NCBI GenBank assembly: GCA_964563855.1
Contig: CAZLYU010000011.1
Location: 1-64,000 of the forward strand
Reading direction: 5' to 3'
Origin: JAFGRR01 sp964563855
GTDB taxonomy: Bacteria > Planctomycetota > Phycisphaerae > UBA1845 > Fen-1342
Length of the DNA: 64,000 nucleotides
A program made the translations under genes and the position numbers. The notes beneath the pieces were generated by a model, which saw only the letters and a list, made by a program, of their open reading frames with translations, was not told the DNA's origin and searched no databases. Positions 34,873 to 44,158 of this stretch are shown here, in pieces. Positions within the stretch are counted from its first letter, which is position 1. Every line of letters begins with the position of its first letter.

Positions 34873-35457
34873 CTATCGGCGACGCATGATCAGCGGCGCC
34901 GAAGCGATGAGCAGCAGCATGCTGGCCGGCTCGGGGACGGCGAACTGGAACGTGTTGCCGAAGAAGACCAGCTCTGACGGGCCGGGCTCCTGGAGGCGGC
35001 GCATGGTGAACTCGGTGAAGGGGGTGTCTTCGGTGAAGCCGATGAAGAAGTTCGAGAACGGACCGCCGGCGATTGCCTCCAGCTCGTAGCTGGCGGCGGG
35101 GGTTTCGATGACCCAGCCGTTGGAGACGAACGAGTTGCTCCACTCGGCGGCGAAGCCGACGATCGGCTCGTCGAACACGAAGCTCAACGTGTTGACGCGG
35201 TTGTCGGCGAAGTTGATCACGAAGTTCGGCACGGTGTTGATTTCTGCGTCGCCGAGCACGCCGCCATTGACCTTCACATCGAACTGCGGCAGGTCATTGA
35301 CACCTGGGGCGAATTCGACCGGGGCGACGTCGTTGAAATCAACCGGGGTTGGAGCGACCGGCAACTCGGCGAGCCAATCGGTTTCGCTTGTGAACGAGGC
35401 CGCCAACGCGGGCGTTCCGATCAGGGCGATGAGCATCATTCGTAAGGTATTACGCAT
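34873..35457 (-). CDS. PEP-CTERM-like exported protein
   Basis: A 194-residue secreted protein. The ATG at 35457 has a strong GGAGG seven bases upstream. A signal peptide (MLIALIGTPALAASF) leads a beta-rich domain with SFVFDEPIVGFAAEWSN, typical of PEP-CTERM proteins that carry a small choice-of-anchor sandwich. The tail is VPEPASMLLLIASAPLIMRRR: Pro-Glu-Pro, a hydrophobic span and terminal arginines, the signal for exosortase-type sorting to the cell surface. No exosortase gene is present in this window. Specific function unknown. Confidence 0.85.
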   Translation of the reverse strand: MRNTLRMMLIALIGTPALAASFTSETDWLAELPVAPTPVDFNDVAPVEFAPGVNDLPQFDVKVNGGVLGDAEINTVPNFVINFADNRVNTLSFVFDEPIVGFAAEWSNSFVSNGWVIETPAASYELEAIAGGPFSNFFIGFTEDTPFTEFTMRRLQEPGPSELVFFGNTFQFAVPEPASMLLLIASAPLIMRRR

Positions 35458-35598
35458 ACAAAATCCTCCTCTTTCGCATACAACGCTGTTGCATGCATGG
35501 GCGCGTCCGCGAGCGCAGGCATACCGCCCTCGCCGACACATGTCTCCTACCAAAATGTGGAGCAGGCCCCAGCCGGCTCCTCCTTCCTCTAACGGAGA

Positions 35599-35627
35599 AG
35601 TATAGCGGAAAGTGCGTCGCGGCCCAA
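35599..35627 (-). promoter_or_regulatory. Sigma-70-type promoter of the PEP-CTERM gene
   Basis: On the minus strand TTGGGC (35622-35627) and TATACT (35599-35604) are separated by 17 bases. The transcript would start near 35592, giving a leader of about 135 bases before the ATG at 35457. Confidence 0.5.
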
Positions 35628-35689
35628 GAGGCATTTGACAATCGCCCGGTCTCAAGCTCATCGCCGCGCGGCGCCGATGCGCCCAACAC

Positions 35690-36916
35690 GTGAACCGCCT
35701 GCAAACGGCCCAGATTCAGATGCTTTCGCCGCTCAACGCGCTGGGCGGCGGACCACGTCACGCACGCAGTCTCGCTCGGAGTCTGAGCGCGCGGGGCGTT
35801 CGTGTGTCGCTGCTGTGCCTCACCGACGGCAGCGTGATGGAGACGCAACCCGGCGATTCGGAATTCGCCTCTGTCGATACGCTGCGCCCTGTTCGATGGC
35901 CGGTCCTTTGGCGTCTGTCGCCGCTGGCGGATCTGCCGCGTTGGGCAGCCGTGGTCCGTCGCACGACGCGCAAGGTTGACCTGGTTGTATCGCTGTCGGC
36001 GCCGCTCGCGTGCGCGACGCGTCTGGCTCGGCCGCGGCTTCCGCTGGTGTTCGCTCCCGCGATGCTGCGACGGAATGAGTACCCGGATCAGCCGGACTGG
36101 CGCTATGAGCAGTGTGAGCGCTGGGCGCTGCGGCTCGCGAGCGGTGTGCTCGCGCGGAGCGACGCGACCCACGACGTGATCCGCCGCCTCTACGGCGATC
36201 ATCGGCGACCGACGCGGACGGCGCTGCCGTATGTGGACGCGAGCCGCGTGCGGACGGTGGCGCGCGGACGCGTTGCGTTGGGTGTACCCGTTGAGGCGAA
36301 GGTGCTGTTGACGGTGGGCGCGATCAACGCGAACAAGGGGCACGCGCTGATCGCTCGCGCCTTTGGTCGCCACGCGGACGCGGACTGGTGGTGGGTGGTG
36401 GTTGGCGCGGGACCGGACCGCGACGCGGTGTGGCGAAGCGCCGATGCGGGACGGTTGCACGGGCGGGTTCGTTTCGTCGCGCCGACCGACGCGATCGGCG
36501 ACTGGCTGGCCGCGGCGGATGTGCTGGTGACGGCGAGCAAGCAGGAGACGTTTGGGCAAACGATTGCGGAAGCGTGGTTGGCGGGCCGCCCTGCTGTGCT
36601 GCCGCGCAACGGTGCGGGGGTGCTGAGTCCGCTTGCCGAGCATGTGGAGCGGCATGCGTTGGGCGCTTTGTTTACGCGTGGCGACGATGTGGCGCTGATC
36701 GACGCGATCCGCAGCGCGCTACGCATCGGCGCATGCGATGAGAAGCGGGAAGCGATCGCCGGCTTCGCCAGCCGGGCGTTCACCGGCGAGGCGTATGCGG
36801 CTGCGGCGATCGAACTCGCGAACGGGCGCCGCGGCGCGGCCGACGACGTGGCTCTGGAGACTTGTTTCGCAGCCGGAGCGGAACCGAGCAGGAGTCGCGC
36901 GCGGGTGGTCAAGTAG
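35690..36916 (+). CDS. GT4-family glycosyltransferase
   Basis: About 408 residues of a two-domain GT-B glycosyltransferase. The N-terminal Rossmann half begins QIQMLSPLNALGGGPRHARSLARSL, the usual loop for the acceptor site. The C-terminal half has VLLTVGAINANKGHALIARAF, VVVGAGPDRDAVW, and the family-4 donor motif in SKQETFGQTIAEAWLAGRPAVLP, with the Glu residues that contact the nucleotide sugar. The start is set at a GTG (35690) because the first beta-strand needs it. An ATG at 35720 is the alternative, and neither has a good SD. The gene stands alone, so the glycan is not predictable. Confidence 0.86.
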   Translation: MNRLQTAQIQMLSPLNALGGGPRHARSLARSLSARGVRVSLLCLTDGSVMETQPGDSEFASVDTLRPVRWPVLWRLSPLADLPRWAAVVRRTTRKVDLVVSLSAPLACATRLARPRLPLVFAPAMLRRNEYPDQPDWRYEQCERWALRLASGVLARSDATHDVIRRLYGDHRRPTRTALPYVDASRVRTVARGRVALGVPVEAKVLLTVGAINANKGHALIARAFGRHADADWWWVVVGAGPDRDAVWRSADAGRLHGRVRFVAPTDAIGDWLAAADVLVTASKQETFGQTIAEAWLAGRPAVLPRNGAGVLSPLAEHVERHALGALFTRGDDVALIDAIRSALRIGACDEKREAIAGFASRAFTGEAYAAAAIELANGRRGAADDVALETCFAAGAEPSRSRARVVK

Positions 36917-36932
36917 TCGGTGTGACTGGTGA

Positions 36933-37553
36933 TCAGCCGCGTTTGAGTCGATACGCGGCGCGGACGATTTCTTCGGGGTCTTTGGTATCGGGGTGGGTCT
37001 CGACCGCCGCAGCGACCCAGCGCTGGGCGTCGGCACGTTTGTCGCCCCACGCGACGATGATATCGACGGCTACTTGTTGCTCGTTGCTGAGCACGGGGTG
37101 TGCGGCGACGGTCGCGGGCGGCGCGACGGCCAAGTCGCGAGCGGCGTCGCGGAGTTCGGCGACCATGAGTTCTGCGGTGCGCTTGCCGATTTCGGGGAGT
37201 CCGGTGAGCCACTTGACGTCGCCGCGAACGATGGCGTCGGCGATGGCGGCGGTGGGCGCCGCCATGGCGCGGAGCGCTTTGCGTGTACTGACGCCGCGGA
37301 CCTTACCCATGAGCTGGAAGAGGGCGCGATCTTCGGGATCGATGAATCCGACGAGTCGCGGGATGAGCGCGCCGGACGCGAGGCTGCCGTCGAGGTAGAG
37401 CACGGTGAAGATGGTGAGTTGCTGGTCGATGCGTGCTCGGAGCGGTTCGTGGGCGGCGGCCGGCATGAGCACATCGATGACGACGCTGCCGATGGCGAAG
37501 TGAGCGGTTTCGGTGCTGACGGCCGTGAGACGGCCATTGAGTTCGCTAATCAC
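36933..37553 (-). CDS. ruvA: Holliday junction branch-migration protein RuvA
   Basis: Junction-binding subunit of the RuvABC complex, 206 residues. It begins at a GTG (37553), which gives MISELNGRLTAVS, the usual OB-fold start. Helix-hairpin-helix segments are seen at RLVGFIDPEDRALFQLMGKVRGVSTRKAL and WLTGLPEIGKRTAELMVAELRD. The C-terminal domain III that contacts RuvB follows the flexible linker and ends in EEIVRAAYRLKRG. The start overlaps the ruvC stop as GTGA. ruvB is not in the window. A longer frame to 37973 is the shadow of ruvC. Confidence 0.9.
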   Translation of the reverse strand: MISELNGRLTAVSTETAHFAIGSVVIDVLMPAAAHEPLRARIDQQLTIFTVLYLDGSLASGALIPRLVGFIDPEDRALFQLMGKVRGVSTRKALRAMAAPTAAIADAIVRGDVKWLTGLPEIGKRTAELMVAELRDAARDLAVAPPATVAAHPVLSNEQQVAVDIIVAWGDKRADAQRWVAAAVETHPDTKDPEEIVRAAYRLKRG

Positions 37554-38092
37554 GCTGACGCTGCCGCCGCGGCGGCGCCGCCGGTCCAGGTGGCGAGGCC
37601 GCAGAGCGCGATGGCGACGGCATCGGCGATGTCGTGCGGCTCGGGTAGTGCGGAGAGGCCGAGTGTTGCCTGGACGGCGCGTTGCATTTGAGGCTTGGAG
37701 GCTTGGCCGCTGCCGGTGAGGAACTTTTTGACGGCCTTGGCTGGCGTCGAGATGACCGTTAGACCGAATTTGGCCCCATTGAGCAGAATGACGCCGCGTG
37801 CGTGGGCCATGAGGATCGCAGTTCTGGGCTGCCGATAATGCGAGAAGAGCTCTTCGCAGGCGAGTGCTGCGGGTCGATGCTGAGCGATGACGGTGGCGAA
37901 CTGGGATTCGAGTTCGAGCAAGCGTTGCGCGAGGGAGTCGCGCGGCGCGAGCGTGATGACGCCGGCCTCGCACAACTGCACGTTTCCGGGCGAGCAGGTC
38001 AGCACGGCGTAGCCGGTTCGCCGGAGTCCGGGATCGACACCCAGGATCCGGAGCGGTCGATTGTTGTCAGAATCAGCGACTGGGCGCGTCAT
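37550..38092 (-). CDS. ruvC: Crossover junction endodeoxyribonuclease RuvC
   Basis: Holliday junction resolvase, 180 residues from the ATG at 38092. LRILGVDPGLRRTGYAVL carries the first catalytic Asp, LACEELFSHYRQPRTAI the catalytic Glu, and HDIADAVAIALCG the C-terminal acidic cluster. KFLTGSGQASKPQMQRAVQ matches the conserved KxxxxG-x-G-x-A-x-K region. It is the first gene of a ruvC-ruvA pair with a 4-base overlap. No SD is evident, and AATACT a few bases upstream of the ATG may be a -10 box for a leaderless message. The ORF extends further upstream but without a supported start. Confidence 0.92.
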   Translation of the reverse strand: MTRPVADSDNNRPLRILGVDPGLRRTGYAVLTCSPGNVQLCEAGVITLAPRDSLAQRLLELESQFATVIAQHRPAALACEELFSHYRQPRTAILMAHARGVILLNGAKFGLTVISTPAKAVKKFLTGSGQASKPQMQRAVQATLGLSALPEPHDIADAVAIALCGLATWTGGAAAAAASA

Positions 38093-38212
38093 GTTGAGTA
38101 TTGTCGCCCTGTGTAAGGCCTTGGCAAGCTGGTGCTGATGTTGTTGGCGGCGATTGCCGAACGTCATGGCGTCGGGCGATGCGCGACATCGTCGCGTGTG
38201 ACTTGGCTTGGC

Positions 38213-38218
38213 TATAAT
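38213..38218 (+). promoter_or_regulatory. -10 box upstream of the S41 protease gene
   Basis: A perfect TATAAT, 86 bases before the ATG at 38304, in the gap divergent from ruvC. No consensus -35 at 16-18 bases, so strength is uncertain. Confidence 0.4.
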
Positions 38219-38303
38219 GCATCACATACTGAGATGTGGTGCGGCCGGCGGCGCTCTCGGGCATCAGCCGGTCTTTCATTTCCAGCCACGTGGAGAGATT
38301 GTG

Positions 38304-40487
38304 ATGTCTGTTACCAGACCACGCGGGCCCCTGATTGCGATTCTGCTCTTGGCGTTGACGCCCGCGATTGCGGTTGGCGCGACGCTGAGCGACGTTTATC
38401 GCCAGATTCTGAGCGGCGACTACGCGGGCGCACAGGTGCAGGTCGCGGAGCTACTCGCGTCGCAGCCTGACGATTCCGAGGTTTCGCGGGTTGATGCGTG
38501 GCTCAAGCACTACGACGACGTGATTGAGACGCGTAAGGACGTCAAATCGCGGACGTTTGACTGGAATATTGAGCGAGCCCGTGAGGCCCGCGAAGCGGAT
38601 CGCGTCTATCTGGCGCTGACGTTCGACGCCCGGGCCCGCGAGTACACGCTGGACCCGGACAACGATGCGATTGATCCGTATGCCGAAATCGCGTGGGTCG
38701 ACGATCTGGTGAGCGCGGGGCGCACGATCGCCGAGCAGCACGAAGCCAATGGCGAGTGGATCGACGCGGCGGCGCATTACGCGTTGCTCGCACGGATTCG
38801 GCCCAACGACGACCTGATCGAGGCGTCGCGCAAGGCGGCGGTGCGGCACGCGCGGCTCGAGGTGTTGTACGAAGACGAAGAGGAGTTTGAGCGTCGTGTC
38901 GATGGCGTTCGTTTTCACCTGCTGCACAGCGCTGTGGCGCGGATCGATGGCTCTTACTTCAAGAGGCCGGACTTCAAGGAGATGGCGCTGGCGTCGCTCG
39001 AGAACCTTCAAGCGCTGGCCGAGAGCGGTGAGCACTTCGACTATCTGGACGGGTTGGCGAACCCGGCAAACCGCGAATTTTTCATCAGCGAGCTGGCGAA
39101 GCTGCGCCGCTCGGTCGAATCGCGCGACCGCTATTCGATGAATAACTTTCTGCGGCTGTTCAAAGCAGTCGAGGATCTGAATCGACGTTCGATCGAAGCG
39201 CCGACCGGGATGCTCGTGATCGAGTTTCTGGAAGGCGGTCTCGAGCGGCTGGATACGTTTACGTCGGTCGTCTGGCCGGCGGATAGCCGCGAGTTCGACA
39301 AGATGATGACCGGCGCGTTTGAAGGCGTCGGCATTCAGCTTGGCGTGGATGACTACACCAATCGGCTGAAAGTCGTCACGCCGCTGGAGAACTCGCCGTC
39401 GCTGGAGGCGGGCGTTCAGGCCGGCGATCTGATCGTGAAGGTGGATGGCGAGTCGACCAAGGGATGGAGCACGACCGACGCGGTGCGGAACATCATGGGA
39501 CCCGCTGGGTCTGACGTGGTGCTGACGATGTATCGTCCATCGACCGGGGAGTATCTGCCGTTCACGCTGACGCGGCGTCAGATCAAGCTGAAGACGGTTC
39601 GCGGGCTCGACCGGCTCGACGAGGGCCGGAGCGAGAACTGGAACTACATGCTCGACCCGGACAATGGTGTGGCGTACGTGCGGCTGGTGGGCTTCCATCC
39701 GGAGTCGGCGAGCGAGTTAGCGGGAGCGCTCAACGATGCACGCGACCAGGGCATGCGCGGACTGATCCTGGATCTGCGTCACAATCCGGGCGGCTTGCTC
39801 GATGTTGCGATCGAGATCGTGAGCATGTTTCTCGATCACGGGGACGTGGTTTCGACGGACGGGCTGACCGAAGCACGCGAGCGGTATCGCACGCGCGGGC
39901 GGGCGCTGTATCCCGATGTGCCGCTCATCGTGCTCGTGAACGAAGCGAGCGCCAGCGCCAGTGAGATTTTGGCCGGCGCCCTGCAGGACCACGACCGGGC
40001 CATCGTGCTCGGCGACCGCACCTTTGGAAAGGGCAGCGTGCAACGCGTGTTGCCGCTGAGCCAGGACGGTGCGCGGCTGAAGCTGACCACGGCGCTGTAT
40101 TACTTGCCAAGCGGTCGTACGCCGAACCGTGCTCCGGATGCGGAGCGTTGGGGCGTTGATCCCGATATCGAGGTGATGCTGAACCCGAAAGAGTACCGCA
40201 AGGTGGTGCAACGCGAGAACCGCTCCTACGTCATCAAGGGATCGGTCGCGACGCCGGAGCCGGTTTCGCCAGACACGCTTGAAGAACTGGCGGATAGCGT
40301 TGAAGCGGAAGACGGGGAACTGCTGAGTCGTGAAGATGTAGAGTTGCTGGCGGCGGACCCGATCGAAGTCCCCGACGTCGATCCGCAGTTGGAGACAGCG
40401 CTGCTGCACATGCGGGCGCGTCTCGTGGGGCGTACGCCGTGGCCGAAGAACATCGCGATTCGCGCTGAGCGTGGTCCGCTGAAGTAG
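38304..40487 (+). CDS. C-terminal-processing-type S41 serine protease with PDZ domain
   Basis: A 727-residue exported protease of the CtpA/Prc type. The ATG at 38304 follows GGAG by eight bases and begins a signal peptide (LIAILLLALTPAIAVGATL). An N-terminal helical region of about 320 residues with tetratricopeptide-like character (YRQILSGDYAGAQVQVAELL) is unusual for this family. The PDZ domain spans about 350-440 (GVGIQLGVDDYTNRLKVVTP; AGVQAGDLIVKVDGES). The S41 core has LILDLRHNPGGLLDVAIE, the nucleophile in NEASASASEILAGAL, and the general base in DRTFGKGSVQR. It probably trims misfolded or C-terminal-tagged periplasmic proteins. It is followed by a strong terminator. Confidence 0.9.
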   Translation: MSVTRPRGPLIAILLLALTPAIAVGATLSDVYRQILSGDYAGAQVQVAELLASQPDDSEVSRVDAWLKHYDDVIETRKDVKSRTFDWNIERAREAREADRVYLALTFDARAREYTLDPDNDAIDPYAEIAWVDDLVSAGRTIAEQHEANGEWIDAAAHYALLARIRPNDDLIEASRKAAVRHARLEVLYEDEEEFERRVDGVRFHLLHSAVARIDGSYFKRPDFKEMALASLENLQALAESGEHFDYLDGLANPANREFFISELAKLRRSVESRDRYSMNNFLRLFKAVEDLNRRSIEAPTGMLVIEFLEGGLERLDTFTSVVWPADSREFDKMMTGAFEGVGIQLGVDDYTNRLKVVTPLENSPSLEAGVQAGDLIVKVDGESTKGWSTTDAVRNIMGPAGSDVVLTMYRPSTGEYLPFTLTRRQIKLKTVRGLDRLDEGRSENWNYMLDPDNGVAYVRLVGFHPESASELAGALNDARDQGMRGLILDLRHNPGGLLDVAIEIVSMFLDHGDVVSTDGLTEARERYRTRGRALYPDVPLIVLVNEASASASEILAGALQDHDRAIVLGDRTFGKGSVQRVLPLSQDGARLKLTTALYYLPSGRTPNRAPDAERWGVDPDIEVMLNPKEYRKVVQRENRSYVIKGSVATPEPVSPDTLEELADSVEAEDGELLSREDVELLAADPIEVPDVDPQLETALLHMRARLVGRTPWPKNIAIRAERGPLK

Positions 40488-40511
40488 CGCGGGTCGCTGC
40501 ATCAACGTCTG

Positions 40512-40556
40512 GGCGTCGATGTGGGCTAAGAGGCCTGCATCGACGCCGATTGTTTT
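40512..40556 (+). terminator. Rho-independent terminator after the S41 protease
   Basis: GGCGTCGATG (40512-40521) pairs with CATCGACGCC (40538-40547) across a 16-base loop, followed by GATTGTTTT. It begins 25 bases after the protease stop. Confidence 0.7.
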
Positions 40557-40631
40557 GACCGCCAACATCCATCGAGCGAAGTTGGCTGAGCGCTTCGCGC
40601 CGCAAGCGCATTGGCGTAGCCTACCGCTGCT

Positions 40632-41051
40632 GTGAAGAGCTTTCGCAAAGAGCTGTGGTTCGACATTCCGACCCGTCGAGCGTTCGTCAACATCACCTCG
40701 GAAGTTGAGCAGGCGGTGCGCGACAGCGGAGTGCGTGAAGGCTTGGTGCTCGTCAACGCGATGCACATCACCGCCAGCGTCTTTATCAACGACGACGAGC
40801 GCGGTCTGCACAGCGACTATGAGCGTTGGCTCGAGGGTCTCGCCCCGCACGCGCCGACCGAGCAATACGACCACAACCTGACCGGCGAAGACAACGCCGA
40901 CGCTCACCTGAAGCGGCAGGTGATGGGCCGTGAGGTCGTGGTCGCGATTACGGAGGGTGCGCTCGATTTTGGCCCGTGGGAGCAGATTTTCTACGGCGAG
41001 TTTGATGGTCGCAGGCGCAAGCGCGCGCTCGTGAAAGTAATTGGCGTCTAG
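40632..41051 (+). CDS. yjbQ: YjbQ/UPF0047 family protein
   Basis: A 139-residue member of the UPF0047 family, annotated elsewhere as secondary thiamine-phosphate synthase enzyme. It contains the family blocks VLVNAMHITASVFINDDE, GLHSDYERWLEGLAP, YDHNLTGEDNADAHLKRQVMG and DFGPWEQIFYGEFDG, with conserved His and Asp residues that probably hold a metal. Biological role in most bacteria is unsettled. The start is a GTG (40632), since no ATG lies before the conserved region, and there is no SD. It is preceded by the protease terminator and so is transcribed separately. Confidence 0.9.
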   Translation: MKSFRKELWFDIPTRRAFVNITSEVEQAVRDSGVREGLVLVNAMHITASVFINDDERGLHSDYERWLEGLAPHAPTEQYDHNLTGEDNADAHLKRQVMGREVVVAITEGALDFGPWEQIFYGEFDGRRRKRALVKVIGV

Positions 41052-41115
41052 CGTCCCAGGTTGCTTATCCGGCCTCGGTGGTCCTAACACCTCATAAGAA
41101 CACTTCGCGTTTCGC

Positions 41116-41886
41116 ATGCGAGGCTCCCCCGTGCCGTTATCGCACCTTGTCCTACTGCTGTCGTTTGGCGTCGGCGTGCTGCCGGCGATCGCCTCGGCTG
41201 CTGCGCTGAACACCGGCTTTGAAGCGACCGAGGGCTTTGCGCTGGGTGCGTTGGCGGGACAGACGGATTGGGATGTGTTCGGGGGCCTCAGCGGCGCCCT
41301 CGTCGCCGACGCGAACCCGGCCTCGGGCGGTCAGCATTTGCGCCTCGCGAAGGATCTTAACCAGCCGCCGGGCGTTTTTATCGGCGCTCGGAGCCCGCTG
41401 TTTTCGCCGCTGCGTGGTGCGCGGGTGAGCGTCGACGTCGCGATCAGCGGGGCGGGCGGGGCTGACTATTGGGTGGAGCTGGCGAGTTCGACGGTCGGCG
41501 TGTCGCGGGCGGCGGTGGTCTTTCATCATCGTGACTTCGATGGGGATGGCTTGGGTCCTGATGTTTTGGTGCTCGACGCTGTGGATGGGCTGGGCGTCGA
41601 GCTGGCGGCGACGGGCGCGCAGTGGGCGCCGGGTGGTCATCGGACGCTCGAGATCATCGTGACGACGACGGGGCGGACGGACTACGTCTATGACGGCGAT
41701 CTGATTTACAGCGATGCCGACGGCTTGTTTCCAATACTCTCGGCGAACGTTGTTTCGCTGTACTCCGATAACTTTCAGGGTATTGGCGAGACGGCGGATT
41801 TTGACGACTTGCGGGTGACGCCCGAGCCGTCCGGCGCCGCGGTTCTTGCGATGTGGATCATTTTGGTTCAACGTCGCCATATCTGA
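41116..41886 (+). CDS. PEP-CTERM-like exported protein
   Basis: About 256 residues. The hydrophobic signal region (LSHLVLLLSFGVGVLPAIASA) is followed by a beta-sandwich of the LamG/choice-of-anchor kind with GFALGALAGQTDWDVFGG and a LEIIVTTTGRTDYVYDGDL strand. The tail TPEPSGAAVLAMWIILVQRRHI fits a PEP-CTERM signal. The ATG at 41116 lacks an SD. A GTG at 41131 preceded by GAGG is an alternative start. It opens a group of three plus-strand surface proteins. Confidence 0.8.
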   Translation: MRGSPVPLSHLVLLLSFGVGVLPAIASAAALNTGFEATEGFALGALAGQTDWDVFGGLSGALVADANPASGGQHLRLAKDLNQPPGVFIGARSPLFSPLRGARVSVDVAISGAGGADYWVELASSTVGVSRAAVVFHHRDFDGDGLGPDVLVLDAVDGLGVELAATGAQWAPGGHRTLEIIVTTTGRTDYVYDGDLIYSDADGLFPILSANVVSLYSDNFQGIGETADFDDLRVTPEPSGAAVLAMWIILVQRRHI

Positions 41887-42330
41887 AGTGCGGTCACTCA
41901 TTCTCTCGGGTTCATGTCTGGTGTCCGCGGTGCGGCATCTAGATAACTCCACGGTTAGCGAAGCGAGGGCTTTCCCGACGTGGATGACTTGAATTCCATA
42001 TTTTTTCGCCCCCCGCACTTGCAAACGCTTCCATAGCCGCCCTACTAATTGAATAGACATTTCGGAGCGTTTACTTCACGACAGATCTTCAGCTTCTAGC
42101 ACGCGGCCTGTCAAGACAGCTACAACTCGCGTCAACGATCGGCTCATTGCAGAATGCGCGCGATAGCGCCGGGCGTGCTGTGTAGACGATTGTTTGTGGC
42201 ATAGGGTATGGAAGATCGCGGTGAACCTCGGACTGTCTAGACCAAGGAGCGCCCGCGTGGCTGCGCGTGTGTGCAGCGCGCTGCGCTGGAGAGCGACACA
42301 TCTCACATCAATCGAATCCCGGAGGTTCCC
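41887..42330. other. 444-base intergenic region before the PEP-CTERM pair
   Basis: No gene found. It should contain the promoter of the next PEP-CTERM gene. TGTGGCATAGGGTATGG (near 42195) is only a poor sigma-54 match, since the -12 GC is missing. A short palindrome GCAGCGCGCTGC lies near 42272. Nothing else stands out. Confidence 0.35.
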
Positions 42331-43026
42331 ATGTTCAAGAAGCTCATGTCCACCGCCGTCCTGCTTACCGCGGTCACGACGGTTTCGGCCGCGTCGCTGC
42401 GCTTTGACTTTGGCCGCACCGACACGCAGATGCCGTTCGGAAGCGGCTGGAACAACGTTGTGCCCGCGACGAGCGTGCTGTTCGCCACGTTCGACAGCGA
42501 TGACAACCTGACTGACGTCGGGTTCGAGATCACCAACGAGTTCTTCCAGGTCGGCGAGCCGTCGCACCTTGGTTCGTTCAACCCGGCGGGCGACGCCGCG
42601 ATGTTTCCGCAGGACGCGACCTCGGACTTTTTCTTTGGGCACGTGGGCCCGTTCGGCGGCCAGCCGGAGAATCCACTGAGCCAGTTCAAGCTGTTTAACC
42701 TCGACCAAGCGCTCACCTATGACTTCACTTTCTTCGCTTCGCGGCAACCGGTCGGCGACAATCGCGAGACGTTGTACACCGCGAATGGGGCCAACAGCGG
42801 CTCGGCGATGCTCAATCCGTCGAACAACGACACCGAGATTGTCACCATCACCGGCATTTCACCTGACGCCAACGGCGAGATTTTCATTGACGTCGAAGCC
42901 GGCCCGAACAACAACAACGGAACGGGTTTCTACTACCTGAACGTGATGCAGATGGACATCATTCCCGAGCCCGCCAGCGCATTGGCGTTGGTCGCGTTCG
43001 GCGCCCTCGCGATTCGTCGTCGCTAG
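42331..43026 (+). CDS. PEP-CTERM exported protein
   Basis: A 231-residue secreted protein. The ATG at 42331 has a textbook SD (GGAGG seven bases upstream). A signal peptide ends near TTVSAAS. The mature part begins LRFDFGRTDTQMPFGSGWNNV and contains FDLDQALTYDF-like strands and a TGISPDANGEIFIDVEAGPNN segment, as in secreted planctomycete/verrucomicrobial PEP-CTERM proteins of about this size. The tail IPEPASALALVAFGALAIRRR is a clear sorting signal. The next gene is a same-strand PEP-CTERM SGNH hydrolase 38 bases on, so the two probably form an operon. Confidence 0.87.
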   Translation: MFKKLMSTAVLLTAVTTVSAASLRFDFGRTDTQMPFGSGWNNVVPATSVLFATFDSDDNLTDVGFEITNEFFQVGEPSHLGSFNPAGDAAMFPQDATSDFFFGHVGPFGGQPENPLSQFKLFNLDQALTYDFTFFASRQPVGDNRETLYTANGANSGSAMLNPSNNDTEIVTITGISPDANGEIFIDVEAGPNNNNGTGFYYLNVMQMDIIPEPASALALVAFGALAIRRR

Positions 43027-43064
43027 TTTTCTTCCGTACTAGGTAACGAACGAAGGATCGCAAC

Positions 43065-43949
43065 ATGAATATCACGCGCAATCTACTGACTTGGGTGCTC
43101 GCCGGCGCTGTGTTGACGCCTGTCGCGCGGGCTGAAGAGCCGCTCAACGTCATCTTCTATGGCAACAGTTTCACGCTTGGCTTTGGCAGCACACGTTCGG
43201 TGAACGCGGTGTTCAAGGATATCGCAGTCGCGGCGGGTCACCCGGAGCCGTTCGTGATCAGCGCCGCCGCCAGCGGTCAGGACTTCGCGTTTCACGTACA
43301 GAGCAACCTGGCTCCGCTCTTCACGACGATTCCCCCGGCGAACGACTGGGATTACATCGTGATGCAGGAGCACTCGACCAAACTCACACGGGCGTATACG
43401 GGGTCGATTCCGTTCCCGCAGTCGGTCGAGGCGTCGAAGAATGACGCGGTTGCGCTTTACGAAGCGGCGGCGAACCGCAGCGCCGGGGTCACGCCGGTGC
43501 TTTATGAGACCTGGGCTCGCGGACCGGGACACCCGTTTTATCAGGGCTCGAATCCGCAGTTCCCGGGCGGGCCGTCGGAGATGCAGGCCGAAGTGCGCGC
43601 GGGTTACAACCAGTTGAAGGGTGCGATCGACGCCTCCGTTGGCGCCGATCTCGCTTTGATCGCCCCGGTCGGCGACGCGTGGGAGAACGGCAACTGGGAC
43701 GAGCTACACTCCCCGGATCTCTGGCACGCGCAGAACCGCGGCACGCTGCTCGCCGCGTTGATCATCTACGGCACCGTCTACAACGATCTGACGGTCAGCG
43801 ATATCGACCTTTCGGGCGTGCTGGCTTCGTTGAACCTCGGCGTGGCTGACGGGGTGAACCTGTCGCGCTATGCCGACATCACGCTACCGGAGCCGACGGC
43901 GGCGCTGCTGCTGCTGATCGCGGCGCCGTTCGCTTTGCGACGCCGGTAA
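43065..43949 (+). CDS. PEP-CTERM-anchored SGNH-type hydrolase
   Basis: A 294-residue exported enzyme. A signal peptide ends around ARAEE. The nucleophile block is VIFYGNSFTLGFG (Ser35), then DWDYIVMQEHSTK, and a C-terminal SPDLWHAQNRGTLLAAL segment carries the Asp and His of the triad. Together these are the SGNH/GDSL fold markers. Such enzymes deacylate or deacetylate sugars and lipids. The substrate is unknown. The last 20 residues (LPEPTAALLLLIAAPFALRRR) form a PEP-CTERM sorting signal, which would place the enzyme on the cell surface. Confidence 0.86.
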   Translation: MNITRNLLTWVLAGAVLTPVARAEEPLNVIFYGNSFTLGFGSTRSVNAVFKDIAVAAGHPEPFVISAAASGQDFAFHVQSNLAPLFTTIPPANDWDYIVMQEHSTKLTRAYTGSIPFPQSVEASKNDAVALYEAAANRSAGVTPVLYETWARGPGHPFYQGSNPQFPGGPSEMQAEVRAGYNQLKGAIDASVGADLALIAPVGDAWENGNWDELHSPDLWHAQNRGTLLAALIIYGTVYNDLTVSDIDLSGVLASLNLGVADGVNLSRYADITLPEPTAALLLLIAAPFALRRR

Positions 43950-44158
43950 GCGGCGCTAAGGAACGCGGGCAGGGCAACCTGATAGAAGCTCGGTGCGGTG
44001 TGAACGAGGCCCTGGTCTTGTTCGCCCGCACTGTGGTTTTTGGCGGGTCCATGCCGGGGGGTCATTCCAGTTATTATGGGGAGCAATGCGACGAATCCCG
44101 AGCGTTGCGCCGTCGTCGCAGCTTGCATGTCGTCGCCGTCGCGCCGGCGGAGGAGCCG

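Noticed and set aside
42180..42215. Second sigma-54 promoter before a PEP-CTERM gene
   Set aside because: The -12 element lacks the GC dinucleotide, so the match is chance-level.
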